Shown here: positions 11,583 through 22,884 of the stretch, in pieces
How the letters are laid out: the number at the start of each line of letters is the position of its first letter
How positions within the stretch are numbered: the first letter of the stretch is position 1
Source of the DNA: Gigaspora rosea
Taxonomy: Eukaryota > Glomeromycota > Glomeromycetes > Diversisporales > Gigasporaceae
Assembly (NCBI GenBank): GCA_003550325.1
Contig: QKWP01000411.1
Span: 141,496 to 205,495 of the forward strand
Direction of reading: 5' to 3'
Length of the DNA stretch: 64,000 nucleotides
Position numbers and translations under genes: made by a program
Notes under the pieces: generated by a model
What the model was told of the DNA's origin: nothing
The model's input: the letters and a program-made list of their open reading frames with translations, nothing else
Databases searched by the model: none

Positions 11583-11831
11583 CAGGCTCATATCAGATCA
11601 CTGGTCAACCAAAAATTTATTGGTCAAACTGGTCCGGTCAAATTGGTCAAATGGTCTGGTCAAATTGGTCAAATGGTTTAGTCTATACAAATAAATATAT
11701 ACTGTATATATGTATACTATATAAAATATCCTTTGACCAATTTGACCAATACTAAACCCTTTGACCAACTGGTCAAATTGGTCAAACTGGTCTGGTCAAG
11801 CTTGATCATTGAAAAGTCCGTGCCAACCCTG
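11583..11831. mobile_element. hAT-like MITE made of ggtcaaattggtcaa motifs, ends uncertain
   Basis: Both orientations of tggtcaaattggtcaa occur (11615-11680 and 11730-11800), and the right end, ccaaccctg, resembles the caggg-type hAT termini elsewhere in this window. The left end (caggctcatatcag) matches poorly and no 8-bp duplication could be paired, so the left end may be truncated. Confidence 0.45.
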
Positions 11832-13330
11832 ATAATCAGTAGGGATCAAAACATAATTGAAAGCCAGATGACAGATTTTTCCGTATATATATATATTTTT
11901 TTTACAGCTTTTTTTTTTACCTTTGAAAATTAAAAGCTTTGCAAGTTCGACCATAAATATTGTGGACTAATTATTGGAGACGAATAACTCATTTTTCGAA
12001 AAAAAATTTTGATGCGGCTAGCTATTCACTTGCAAGTAATTATCGTTAATATTTTCCAGCAAAATAATATTCATGTTTCGTGGAAAAATATATACTTATT
12101 GTACATATTAATTTCCGGCTTTTCGAAATACATGTTTGGATGAATATGTATTCGCTTTTTTGTCCTACATCGTTTCTCAGTTGAAAAACGAACAATTTTG
12201 AAACAAGTTCATATAAAGTTCATATAAAATGTTTATTTGAAAACTTCAATAAAAACAGAGACAAGAAACTCTCAAGCGAAAAAAGGGAAGGATGTAAAAA
12301 CAAGAAAAAAGCGTAAAACAATTCAAAAAAAAAAGGACAAAACCATATTTAACAGTTTATTAGTATTGTGAAGCTTTAAACAAGTTCATGTTAATGAAAA
12401 TAGAACAATAAATTCAAAATTTTTTGATGCGAACGTAATAAATTAGTTATAATAATACATAACGATAATACAAATTCTTACCATAGTTGAATAAAAAGTA
12501 TAAAGTTGACAAATAAATATTTAATTAATTAATAAACAAATTCATTTGTCATAAATTTAAAAATATCTTAATATAGTATGCGAATTTTTATTTAGTATAT
12601 GTGGAAATATCAACAAGTTGACTTCATTTGAAAAAATGTTCTGAATGATCATAATAAATTCGTTTTTTTTTTTTTAAATTCCTCAACAATGAAATTGAAC
12701 CTACCAAATTAATAATGTAAACTCGCGACGCAGTCACGCAAAAGCAAGAATATAGCCAATTTTTATAATTATATACGTTAGTAATCTTAAAACTTTTGAT
12801 TAGATATAGCAATGCGAATAAATCTTGAAAAAAAGGAGTTCTTTATTTATACCGTTGCAAAATAAGAGTTTCGCTTTATATGTTTAATTATGTTTAATTT
12901 ATGAATGGATCGAATTAACAAAATAGGTTATTATCTTGATGAAATTATTGACGAATATTATTGATGTATATCCATCTTTTTTTCAGTTTTATCCGATTGT
13001 CGCACGCAAATCGCTGATTCTCGAGAACCTATTATTTCGAGTACACTCTTCGAGATAAGTCCGTCAATATATTGGATGAAATGAGCGTTACTATATATTG
13101 AGACACTAGTACTATACATTGCCAAAGCTTTTTTTGGCCTGTCTATGTTTATACTTTAGTATAGGTATAAAAATATTAAAATTAGGCGCTAAACATTTTT
13201 ACTACATGAAATTATAGTATACGTATCACTGGCAAATTTAATACATGGGAATCCCCTCACAGCAAAAAGAAGCAGTGGGCAAAAAAAATAATTTTTTTTA
13301 AAAATGTAATTTCTTGAAGAATTAAAGTAA
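11832..13330. other. AT-rich intergenic region
   Basis: No gene, RNA gene or delimited repeat seen. Confidence 0.35.
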
Positions 13331-13491
13331 GGGAAATGTCATTTATCACCTGAATTTTTTTAAATAGCTCCCTCCCTTACATGATAAATTTTGTACGCAT
13401 ATACTTATATTACTGTATAGCAATATAACATAATATATATTTTGTTAGGGAACCCCTTCTAAAAAAAATCAGGTGATAAATGATACTTCCC
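13331..13491. mobile_element. 161-bp MITE with ends gggaa.t.tcatttatcacctga
   Basis: The left end gggaaatgtcatttatcacc and the inverse of the right end (gggaagtatcatttatcacc) differ at two positions, giving about 25-bp terminal inverted repeats. A related but rearranged copy with atcaggtgat motifs lies at 28113-28262. Non-coding. Confidence 0.75.
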
Positions 13492-13961
13492 AAATAGGCA
13501 TAAAATTTTTATTAAAAATTATGCTGAATTAAATATTTTAAAAATTTAGTTATTTTGATCTAAAAAAAAAAAAAAACACAATAAAATATTACAATTAAGC
13601 TTTTGATATGGTTATTACTAAGAACGAGTTAGATAATTATAAATTGATAACAAAAATAAAGGAGACTCTCTTAAACATAATCAATCATATAGATGCATAA
13701 GTGATAAGAATAAGAGTTTTTAATAACAAAGTTATGGTAAGTTTCAAAGAAATAACATATTAAAATAATATGAGTCAAAAATCTTAAACGCCAACATGTG
13801 CATACAAGTAATATTATTGTCAATAATTACATGCATTCATGAACCGTATATTTCTTAGAAGTAAATTCGATTTTAATTCTTGTTTTTTTTCAATACATTA
13901 AAATCAAAAAATTTAAATCACTAAACGAATTAAACTTTTATATTTAGGCATAAGTTATTAC

Positions 13962-14200
13962 TATATATTCCACGGTCCCTAATGTTCTCCCGTGAACATT
14001 TCTGATGATATTTTTATGATGATGTAATACCGTGAAGATATCAAAAATTTTTACACGTTATGACATCATCGTTACGGGCATAGGAACCGTGAAATATATC
14101 AGATATTACATGTGCGCCGTGAACATCATGTGTTACCACGGCTTCGCCGTGCTAACTCATGATATTCACAACAGCCCGCGTAATATCTATTACATATTAT
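13962..14200. repeat. Degenerate palindromic repeat with ccacggt arms
   Basis: atatattccacggt (about 13964) is mirrored by accgtgaaatatat (14085-14098), and there are further inverted ccacgg/ccgtg and gatgat/atcatc pairs up to about 14180. It has the look of an old foldback but no sharp ends. Confidence 0.4.
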
Positions 14201-14499
14201 ATATTAATATTATAAAGTTCATACTTATTTGAAAAAAAAAAACTTACGAGCATGGAGTTCGAGACATTAAAAAAACATTAACTAATAAAACAGAATGATT
14301 ATTAAACACTTAAAATTTCATGTTAGAAACGGGAGGATGTAACACAATAATCATCGTGACATTAGAATAAGTAACTCCTTAAATAAAATATAGTTTGTTT
14401 TAAGATTCTATAACAGAATAAATTATAATGTTCATAGCAATAATAACCTTATAAATTATATATTGCTGGAAAGTGAAACCTTTAAAATCTTAATTTGCT

Positions 14500-14760
14500 G
14501 GATTTTCCTTTTGACAATGGGAAATAATATTTTTAGGCAATCTAATATTTAAAAATCCACAAAAGAGGTGACCTAATGGACAATGCTGTGTCAGATAGTG
14601 CTACAGAAGCATTAGTGTACTAATAAGGATAAAAAGAAAGTATTTGAATGGTATTTGAATCTGCTAAAGGTAGTAGTTTTCTTGGGTAATACGATTTTGC
14701 TACTAAAAATGTCATAGGTAAAGATAAAATTACTTTAGTAGAAATAGCAATAACTATTTT
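14500..14760 (+). pseudogene. Sel1-repeat gene remnant
   Basis: Broken frames contain KVFEWYL (about 14638-14660) and a following Ala-Lys-Gly-Ser stretch, which fit the Sel1-like repeat consensus (KAFEWYLKAAEGG). The flanking DNA, from an aataatcatcgtgac stretch at 14347 onward, is similar to 47130-48100, which carries a clearer copy. Sel1 repeats are helical scaffolds, often attached to kinases in these fungi. Several stops make it non-functional. Confidence 0.5.
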
Positions 14761-15542
14761 TCAAGTATATCTGATAAAATATTTGATTTATATGATTCAT
14801 GATAATAAAAATACCAATTTACTATAGTAAAAATAGGTATTCTCTAATTAAAATGCTTTATTGTCTTTATATATATGGAATGAGTCAATAGAAAAGGGTC
14901 AAATCATTTTTATAAAATATCTTGACAACTACTTAACCAATTTCGATAAAAATTTTTTATTTTAATAATCTTAGAATTATCTAAAATTAAAATAAAAAAA
15001 AATTTATTAGATTTAATAAGATAGTTGACAAAATATTTAAGCTTAAAGTTGAGAAAACTTTTAATTAAACAAAATTGTCCCTTTTTTATTGACTTATCTC
15101 TATATATATAATTTTGAGTTTAATTTATAAAATATAAAAGAAACTGATATCTATATCTTTTTATTTATATTTTTTATACCCATTGTTATATTATAAAATT
15201 TAATATATTTTAAAATATATTTTTAACTTTTTATTAAAAAAATATTATATAATTATTAAGTACTAGATTATTAGAAGCTGTTAAGACCCCAAAATATCTA
15301 CAAAAGGGTAAGATTTTACAAAAATTGCTAAATATAAAAAAATCTGCAAAAAAGGCAAAAATAAGCAAACTAATTACTATAAAAGAGGATGGCTAAAGCC
15401 AAATGCATTTATATGTTTTTAATTATTTAATTAAAATTAGGGTATGGGTTAGTTAGGAATTAGGGTTAGAACTTGGCTTATAAATAAAATTATCTTTCCA
15501 ATATTTTTATTAATGCTCCTAAACAGGTTTAACTACTCATTT
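14761..15542. other. AT-rich spacer with hairpins
   Basis: A hairpin family starting aatatcttgacaactac occurs at 14918-15030; a related hairpin is at 34460-34580. A TTAGGG-like patch lies at 15438-15470. No gene. Confidence 0.45.
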
Positions 15543-16069
15543 GGGGGCATCCATAAATAACGTTATGTACCCCCTCATAGTAGCACTTGACCCCCCCTAC
15601 TATATAAAAAATTTTTTCAAAATCCGTATGTTTATATATAAAATTTTACAAAAACTTGAATATATTGTGACACAGTGATCCGATTTGGGTGATTTAGGTA
15701 CCATTCGATTCGTCTCAGTGAGACGAATCCAATGATACCAAAATCATTTCATTTGGATTACTGGATCAATAGTTATTCACAAAAAACTATTGATTTTATA
15801 ATAATTTTATAAGAAAAACCTAATAACCAATAGTATTTGGCCAATAAAATTTGATCCAGTAATCCAAATGAAATGAAATTAGTACCATTCGACTTCTCTC
15901 ACCGAGACGAATCGAATGATACCAAAATCATTAAATTTGGACCACTGGTTCAATTTTTAGCCAATTTTTTCTAAAAAAATTATGTTATATTTTTTTGACC
16001 CCCTACTTATTGAGAAAAACGTTATCGTTCGTCCAACCCTCTTGTATAACGTTATTTATAGATGCCCCC
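15543..16069. mobile_element. 527-bp TIR element with gggggcatc ends, containing inner hairpins
   Basis: Ends gggggcatccataaataacg and gggggcatctataaataacg (inverse of the right end) form a 24-bp inverted repeat with one mismatch. Inside are several hairpins built from gattcgtctcagtgagacgaatc (15707-15729 and 15892-15914) and inverted copies of ccagtaatccaaatgaaatg (about 15752-15772 and 15855-15875). Non-coding. The family cannot be assigned from the sequence alone. Confidence 0.75.
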
Positions 16070-16730
16070 TTTTTTGTATTTTTAGTGTTTTCACTTTTTT
16101 TCTTTGTTTTTGTCTCATTAGGCTGATCCATAAAGATCAAAATTTACTATTTGATTGGTTTTTTATTATGTAAACACACCTGGCTTTTAAACAACCCTAT
16201 AAAAAAATAATTTGTACAAAAAAAGCCAAAAATAAGCAAAATAAAATTCTACTCCTCTCTATATATATTTTGGGGTCCTAGCTATTGTAAGTCTGAAATA
16301 TAACATATTAACTAAATATTTACAATATATTTATAATTATTTGGTAAAAAAATTGATATATTAATCAATATTAATAAATAGTATTATATGGCAAACAGAT
16401 AGATAAAGATCTAGTAGAAACTTTAATAGCAAATTACATAGTGAACAGAGTAACATAATATTTTTTTAGTCAAAAGTTTATAATAGCTAATTATAGTATT
16501 AGTTATATAGTGAACAGACAGATAAATTTTTAATCAAAAGCCTAGTATGGCCTATAATAGCCAATTACAGTATAGTTATATAATAAACAGATAGCTATAA
16601 TAACTAATTTTTATTTTTTTTTTACTCTTTAACATGACTCGCTGATATTTTATTAAAATCAGTATTGAGTACTATTTATAGCCTATTAATACATGAAAAA
16701 ATTTGACATTATGTGGTTATTTCAAGAGCA
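16070..16730. other. AT-rich spacer
   Basis: Contains repeated phrases such as tatagttatatagtgaacag (16440-16590), also seen again at 18030-18200. No gene. Confidence 0.4.
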
Positions 16731-16738
16731 TCTACATG

Positions 16739-16989
16739 CAGTATTGTCACTTGGACATGTCCATACTATGTTTTTGTTCAATGTCCAAGATTGTTCAAAA
16801 TCGCCCAAGCCTATGTCCCATGTTTAACTAATCAATAAAGTAATTTAAAAAAATATATAATTATATATTTTTTTAGGTACTGGACTCATTGGTGAAAAAA
16901 TTAAAATAGATTATCTTAATAAAATTTTAAGTAATTTTAATTTGAAAAAATGTTCAAAATGTCCAAAAAATGTTCAAGTGACAACACTG
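16739..16989. mobile_element. 251-bp hAT-like MITE, 8-bp target duplication
   Basis: Left end cagtattgtcacttggacat, right end the inverse of cagtgttgtcacttgaacat. Flanking 8-mers tctacatg (16731-16738) and cctacatg (16990-16997) match at seven positions. The interior repeats tgttcaaaatgtcc. It belongs with the elements at 18995 and 47438, which share the ttggacatt/ttggacaatg motif. Confidence 0.82.
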
Positions 16990-16997
16990 CCTACATG

Positions 16998-18230
16998 TGA
17001 CCGGTCGTACCACTTTATGGATAAAGCAAATATAAACTTTGTTAGCCTATATCAAAGAGCGACGGAGGATTTCTTTTTAAATCCTCCCATCTAGCATCAA
17101 TGGTAGAGATAAACTAACTATTTAAGAAAAACAAATGATAAAAAAAACAAAAGAGAAAAAAAAGAGGAAATAACTACAAGACCTAGATGAAAAACCAAAA
17201 ATGACAAAAATAGTAAAAAAAAATTGAAAGATGAGAAAAACGAAGAACAATTCTATGCTAATGACATAAATAAACTAACAAAAAAAACATAAAAAGCCAC
17301 AAAGAGCAGAAAAAAAGCACTAGCACTACTAAAGACTAGTGCTCAAAGATAAAAATTATATAATACTACACAAACCTATATACATCATAGTATTATATAT
17401 ATTTCAAAGAAAAAAAAGAAAAAAAAGCTACGCCTAAAAGAAACTTCTAGAAAGAAAGAAATTTTTTCTGGTATTTTCCTCTGATCGTCCTCACATGTCA
17501 TTCATTGTTTATTTTGCAGGCATCGAAACTTGCTTATGACTGGGCTCCAATTCAGTAGGCATGTTTCCAAATTGGGAGGAGTAAACATTGCCAATCTTTT
17601 GGAGGGGGTAAGCTGAATTTCTCACTTTTTGCCAAAAATTTTGAAAAGTCCAAAGGGGAGTAAGAATACTTATATTAAATTTAAAGGAGAGTATATTTTA
17701 GATAAAACTCATTTTTTTGTTGTTCCCACTGTTTTGCTACAGATTACTTCATCGACAAAGAAGCTTTTTGCTCTCCACCAAAATTTCTTATACAAGAGCA
17801 CTACTTCCTGCTAGTTATCTTGTAAAAAGATGCTTTTGGCTTGCATACTAAATATACAAAGGAGTCTCCAAGCTAGTAGTTGATTTTTATAAAAACTATA
17901 CTTCTTTCTGTATTATCCTACTATACATTAAGTATAGGCAATGCTCCAACAAAAAAACTTCTTGTTTTTCTTTAATAGGAAAATTTGGTTCAAGTGATCA
18001 TCAGAAAGAGTTCATTTGTATATATAATAACTAATTATAGTATAGTTATATAGCAAATAAACAAATATTTTTTTGAATTAAAGTCTAGTATAGCTTATAA
18101 TCAATTATAGTATAGTTATATAGTAAACAAACAATATTTTTTTAATTAAAAGTCTAATATAGTCTATAATAGCCAATTATAATATAGTTATATAGTGAAC
18201 AAAGGACTTTTTTAAATTAAGGATCTAGTA
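16998..18230. other. Low-complexity AT-rich region
   Basis: A-rich from 17100 to 17420, then unclear DNA with a 61-codon open frame (17629-17814) that shows no recognisable domain. No supported gene. Confidence 0.35.
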
Positions 18231-18231
18231 T

Positions 18232-18895
18232 GTCTTAATGAGACGGTTCTAACAAGCCCAAAAATGGTAAAATCCAATCACAGGATCCCAATTTCATCAC
18301 AATTTTGTATTATTTTATTAGTAAATTTTAAATTACTATATAAATATCTTTGATACCAAATAACTTTTGTTCTACTAATCCGTTTTGGATAATTTTACTA
18401 TTCAAATACTCATCTCATTAAGATGAGCATTTTGATAGTAAAATCATCCAAAACGGATTAGTAGAACAAAAATTATTTGGTATCAAAGATATTTAGGTCA
18501 TGCACATAAATAAAATTGGCTCTCATAACCTGGCCAGGTGAATTTTTTTAAAAAAGTCAAATATTATTTTATATAGTTTTTAAGATTATTATATATATTT
18601 TTATATAAAGAGTTAAGTATTTAAAAATTTATATAACATTTTTTAGATTCTAACAATAATATCCAGGTGCCGGGTGCACTTGGTTGGGTCTTAAAATGTT
18701 ACAAAAACCAATTAATTTTATTTGCATGGCCTTATATAGTAATTTAAATTTTACTAATAAAATAGTACAAAATTGTGAAGATCTTGGGATCCTGTAATCA
18801 GATTTTAACAATACTGGGCTTGTTAGAATTATCTCATTGAGACACAAACATTTTGGTATCAAAATTATCTAAAATAGATCAGTAGATCAAAACTT
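18232..18895. mobile_element. Composite foldback element
   Basis: The outer inverted arms (about 18240-18340 and 18735-18845) share gggatcctg, aatccaatcacaggatccc and acaagccc-like text. Inside the left part is a very strong second hairpin (18340-18498) centred near 18415, with arms containing ttttggataattttactat and its inverse. The outer arms are related to those of the foldback at 27248-27693. Non-coding. Confidence 0.7.
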
Positions 18896-18994
18896 ATTAT
18901 CAAATTTTGTAAAACAGCTTATATAAAGTAAATATTAAACAATAAAAACTTTAAAGGTAGGGGGAACATAGATCATTTTTCATATGATTTTGGT

Positions 18995-19126
18995 CAGTGT
19001 TGGCAATTGGACTAATTGGACATAATACAATTTTTATTGGACTTTATTGGACATATGCCCAATTCCAATTAGTCATATGTCCAATTCCAATAAAATTTTA
19101 TTGATCATTGTCCAATGCCAACACTG
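18995..19126. mobile_element. 132-bp hAT-like MITE, perfect 8-bp target duplication
   Basis: Begins cagtgttggcaattggac and ends gtccaatgccaacactg. Perfect direct repeats attttggt flank it at 18987-18994 and 19127-19134. The interior alternates attggac and gtccaat. Confidence 0.9.
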
Positions 19127-19134
19127 ATTTTGGT

Positions 19135-19860
19135 GGTACAATAGGAATAGGATTTATATAGAAATTGAAAATATGCTACTAATAAAACTTTTTATAGTTA
19201 TAATTAATTTTAGCCAAAATTTTATAATATATAGAACAATATGTTCTTTTTATAATAGCAAAGTTTTAATAAATAAAACTTTAAAAAATTTATCTTTTAT
19301 ATATTGTAAAGTTTCTCCCAGTTGGCTCAAATTTCTTCCAGTTACACAAAACAACTAATTTTGATTGGTTGATATTATATGATCATCATATGATTTTTGT
19401 AAACAATTTATGATACTCTATCTTTAAATACCTGTTTCTCAGTGAATATTTAACTACTTTAATAATTTTACTATCATTAGAATCAGAAGAATCTATTCTA
19501 CAACTTTCAATTAATTTTTAAAAGTAATTTACTTAATAAAATATTTTTTAATTTTTAATAGAAAAAAATTTTACAATATGTTTTATATATAATTTAAAAT
19601 TTGNAAATCTACATATATTATGATTCTAAATCATTGTTTACAATGCATATACTATATATTCAAAAAAATTTATCCTTTATGATATAAAAAATTAATTTTT
19701 ATTACTTAAATTTTTTTTTTAATTTGAAATATATCGGGTACCCGATAAATACAGTATTAACTAGCGATAGATAACGGATTGCATCTATAGCACATATATG
19801 CAATGGTGGGAATATAAGTAAATTTCCGGTTATTCTTTACATTTATTATTTTTTTTAATT
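19135..19860. other. AT-rich spacer
   Basis: No gene seen; one ambiguous base at 19604. Confidence 0.35.
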
Positions 19861-20790
19861 TATTTTAATATTTTTTTTATTTTTCGCTTTTTTTTTTTTT
19901 ATTTTATTTTATTTTTTGATCTTTTTTTTTTGATCTTTTTTTAATTTTTTTTTTTAAATTATGACATGTTATTGGAACCTCGTTGAAGGCTTGAAATAGA
20001 GGTCACGAAGTTGTGTTTGATTTGGCGATTAAAACTAGAATAAAAAAAATAAGTAGTTTCTTTTTTTCGTTGTTGGTTTTTTTGGTTTTTTTCTTTAAAC
20101 TAATACTTTATTTTTGTAGGTTTGTTTCATATAAAAATCAGGATGATTCTAGGGCTTTCGTTGTTCAGTGCTATCGTTAAAGAAGTATGGAGATTTTTGG
20201 ATTTCGTCGTTCGGTGCTGTAGATATGTTTTTTTTTTGTTTAAAACTATCACAAAGTCGTGTTTGATTTGGCAATTAAAACCAGAATAAAAAAAAATAAG
20301 TAGTTTCTTTTTTTTTTCTTTTTCTTTTCCTTTGAACATTTTTTTTCGTTATTGCTATTTTTGTTTTTTTTCCTTTGAACTAACACTTTTTTTTTTTTGT
20401 AGGTTTGTTCATATAAGAATTAGGATGGTTCTAAGGGCTTTCGTCATTTGGTGCCGTCATTATAGGAGTATAGAGATTTTTGCTTTCATTGTTCGGTGCT
20501 GCAGATATGTTTTTTTTTTCGTATTTGCTTTTTTTTTTGTTATTTTTCCTTGAACTGACTTTTTTTTTTTTGTAGATTTGCTTTACTAGAAAACCGAGGC
20601 TTTTGTTGTTCGGTGCCATCGTTAGATGGTTCAGTGCTGCAGTTTTTTGGGCCTTCATTGTGGAGTATGAGGATTATGGGCTTTTGTCGTTTGGTGCTGT
20701 AGTTTTTGGAGATTTTGAGAGTACGGAGTCTATCTTTCCGGTTTCGTTAGTGATTTCAAGTTTTAGCATTCTGGAAAAACACTGACTTTT
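19861..20790 (+). repeat. Long-period degenerate tandem repeat (gttcggtgct units)
   Basis: At least three units contain, in order, gaact(a/g)a..ctt, a T run, tgtaggtttgttcatata, aggatg.ttcta.ggctttcgt, gttcggtgctg and gtatggagatttt (20105-20230, 20395-20515, 20570-20720). The open frames across it are low in complexity and do not look like conserved protein. A similar theme recurs inside the hAT at 28640-28920. Confidence 0.6.
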
Positions 20791-20929
20791 TTGAATCTTG
20801 GACGTAATAATCTTGGATTAGAAAGAGAGAAAGCATTAGCTGATACACTTTCCAAAAATTCCACGTCCACACTAACGGTGCCATCATTTCAGAATTTTCG
20901 TCGCTTTGGGTCTTGAAATTGTCGCAATA

Positions 20930-21200
20930 TAGTTTTTTTTTTTAATAAGTTCATAGTTTTTTTTTTTTTATATGTTCATCGCGATATTAGGTATTTTTTT
21001 ATATAGTTAGGTTGTACTTAATTTTTTTTTTTGTAATATGTTCATTGTGAGATTAGGTTTTTTTTATATAGTTAGATTGTACATGATTTTTTTTTATACT
21101 GTAATATGTTCCTTGCGATATCAGGTTTTTTTTTATATAGTTAGGTTTTGTGTTTTTTTTTTTTTATACTGTAATATGTTCATCACGATATTAGTTTTAT
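20930..21200 (+). repeat. About 65-bp tandem repeat, four copies
   Basis: Units follow the pattern gtaatatgttcatcgcgata, ttaggt, T run, atatagttaggttgtac. Copies start near 20975, 21034, 21101 and 21171. Non-coding. Confidence 0.75.
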
Positions 21201-21248
21201 AATAAATTATTTTATAATAAATTAAACGCTCATTTTCATTAAGTGATA

Positions 21249-21342
21249 TAATCGACCAATAAAAATCGATCACGTGGATCACGTGGATCACGTGCTCAAT
21301 CGAGAATGTGATTCACGTAATCAATTTTTATTGGTCAATTAT
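21249..21342. mobile_element. Short palindromic element with cacgtg repeats
   Basis: Arms tcgaccaataaaaatcgat and the inverse of atcaatttttattggtcaat enclose three tandem ggatcacgt units. About 94 bp. The cacgtg hexamers are E-box-like but are best seen as part of the repeat. Confidence 0.65.
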
Positions 21343-22300
21343 GGGGTTGCTATGGCAACGGGTCGCCATAAAATAATACCCAATATAAAAAAAATTTAAA
21401 TTTCTAAATTTTTTTAGAATAGTTATATTAAATTTCTAGAAATAGGAGCTAATAGTCAAATTTAACCAATTTTACAAAGTTTTAAGCTTATTAGAAAAAA
21501 ATTTTTTTATATATGAATATAATACAATTTTTATATTATTAAATAATAAATAAATAATAAATTTTATATATAAAATTTTAAAAAAATATATTAATATAAA
21601 AAAAAATTTTAAATATAATAAAAAAAAGTCTTTAAGAATAAATTTTATTACCTTAGTTTTAGCAATATTAATTCAAGTTTTGTTACCAAATTTTTTTATT
21701 ACAAACTTGAATTCTAATAAATAATATAATAATTCATAATTAAACAGAAACTACTATTATATACTTTAGATAAGTTTTTTTATATATACAATTAAAAATC
21801 AAAGGAAATTATAAATAAAATATATAGATTTTTTATTAAAATAATTTAAATTTAAATTATATGATTTATTTAATTAAATTAGATACTTCAATCAATAAAT
21901 ATTTATTTATTTAAACAATAAAATAAAGTAAAACTTAATAATAAACTAAGATTATTATAAAATAAATAATATAAATAATAGAAACAAACTAACAAAATAA
22001 AGAATAAATATGTATAAGTAAAGATATAGTATAAAAATATTAAGCATATTCCTAGTTCTAATCAACTTATCAACAATCACTTTAAAGATACTATATTTTA
22101 CTAAAAAGCTTATTTTTACAAAATATTTTTATAAATTTAAAAAGCTTTTTTCAAATATTTTGATTAATAATTTAATAAAATATTTTAACTATAGTGCAAG
22201 AAGCCTATACTCAACATGGTTCAATTTTTAAATCACTATAATTTTTTGTACAAGAGTTTTTAAAAAACTGACCAGTAACTTTGTAAAGCAATATTAGTTT
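21343..22300. other. AT-rich spacer
   Basis: Very AT-rich, with no gene and no delimited element. Confidence 0.35.
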
Positions 22301-22547
22301 TAGGGCGAATCTATTTGTAACCGTGGTTACAGTTCCGAGCCAATCAAATTGCTAGATTAGGTATGACAAAAAAATTCAAAAAATTACAAATCGCAATAAC
22401 TTCAAATTGTGCCTATGAAACCAATATTTTTTTCTAGCTAAAAATGCTTCTTAAAATGTTTTATTATATAATAAACCTTCTTCTAACTCTAAATCTAACC
22501 CTAACCCTAATTTGGTTACTGTCACTACCAGTGACAAGCACATTTTT
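22301..22547 (+). repeat. Dispersed repeat carrying telomere-like ctaaccctaaccctaa
   Basis: An inverted second copy lies at 63181-63429 and matches along nearly its whole length, including the ends tttgtaaccgtggttac and gtgacaagcacattttt. The telomere-like tract is at 22494-22511. Shorter relatives occur at 31860-32150 and 32690-32960. A 71-codon open frame across it is an accident of the repeat. Confidence 0.85.
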
Positions 22548-22884
22548 TCTTAGTTTTATAAATTTTTCAAATATTTTTTTGAAAAACCTTCTCTATAAAA
22601 AGTTGATATGTTTTAAAAATTACTATTGTTTTTATATAATTACTATGTTTCAATTTTAACTAACTTTAAAGTGCTATAATTTTTTATAAAGCCAATCTTT
22701 TGAAATCTAACTGGTAACTTTGTTTATTATAATAAGTTTTGCAAATTTGCCAAATAGATTATAAAAATATTGTTTTTATAAAAAGTTGATGTGTTTTAAA
22801 GTTATACTATTTTATTGTCTAGTATAGGCTTCTTGTACTATAAGTTTACAGAAATATATAACGGATCTTTTGTTTAATAAGTAC

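Noticed and set aside
21270..21296. Triple cacgtg as a promoter E-box array
   Set aside because: It sits inside a short palindromic element with no gene nearby, so a regulatory role is not supported.
22444..22659. 71-codon plus frame
   Set aside because: It runs through the telomere-like dispersed repeat, whose second copy at 63181 does not keep the frame.
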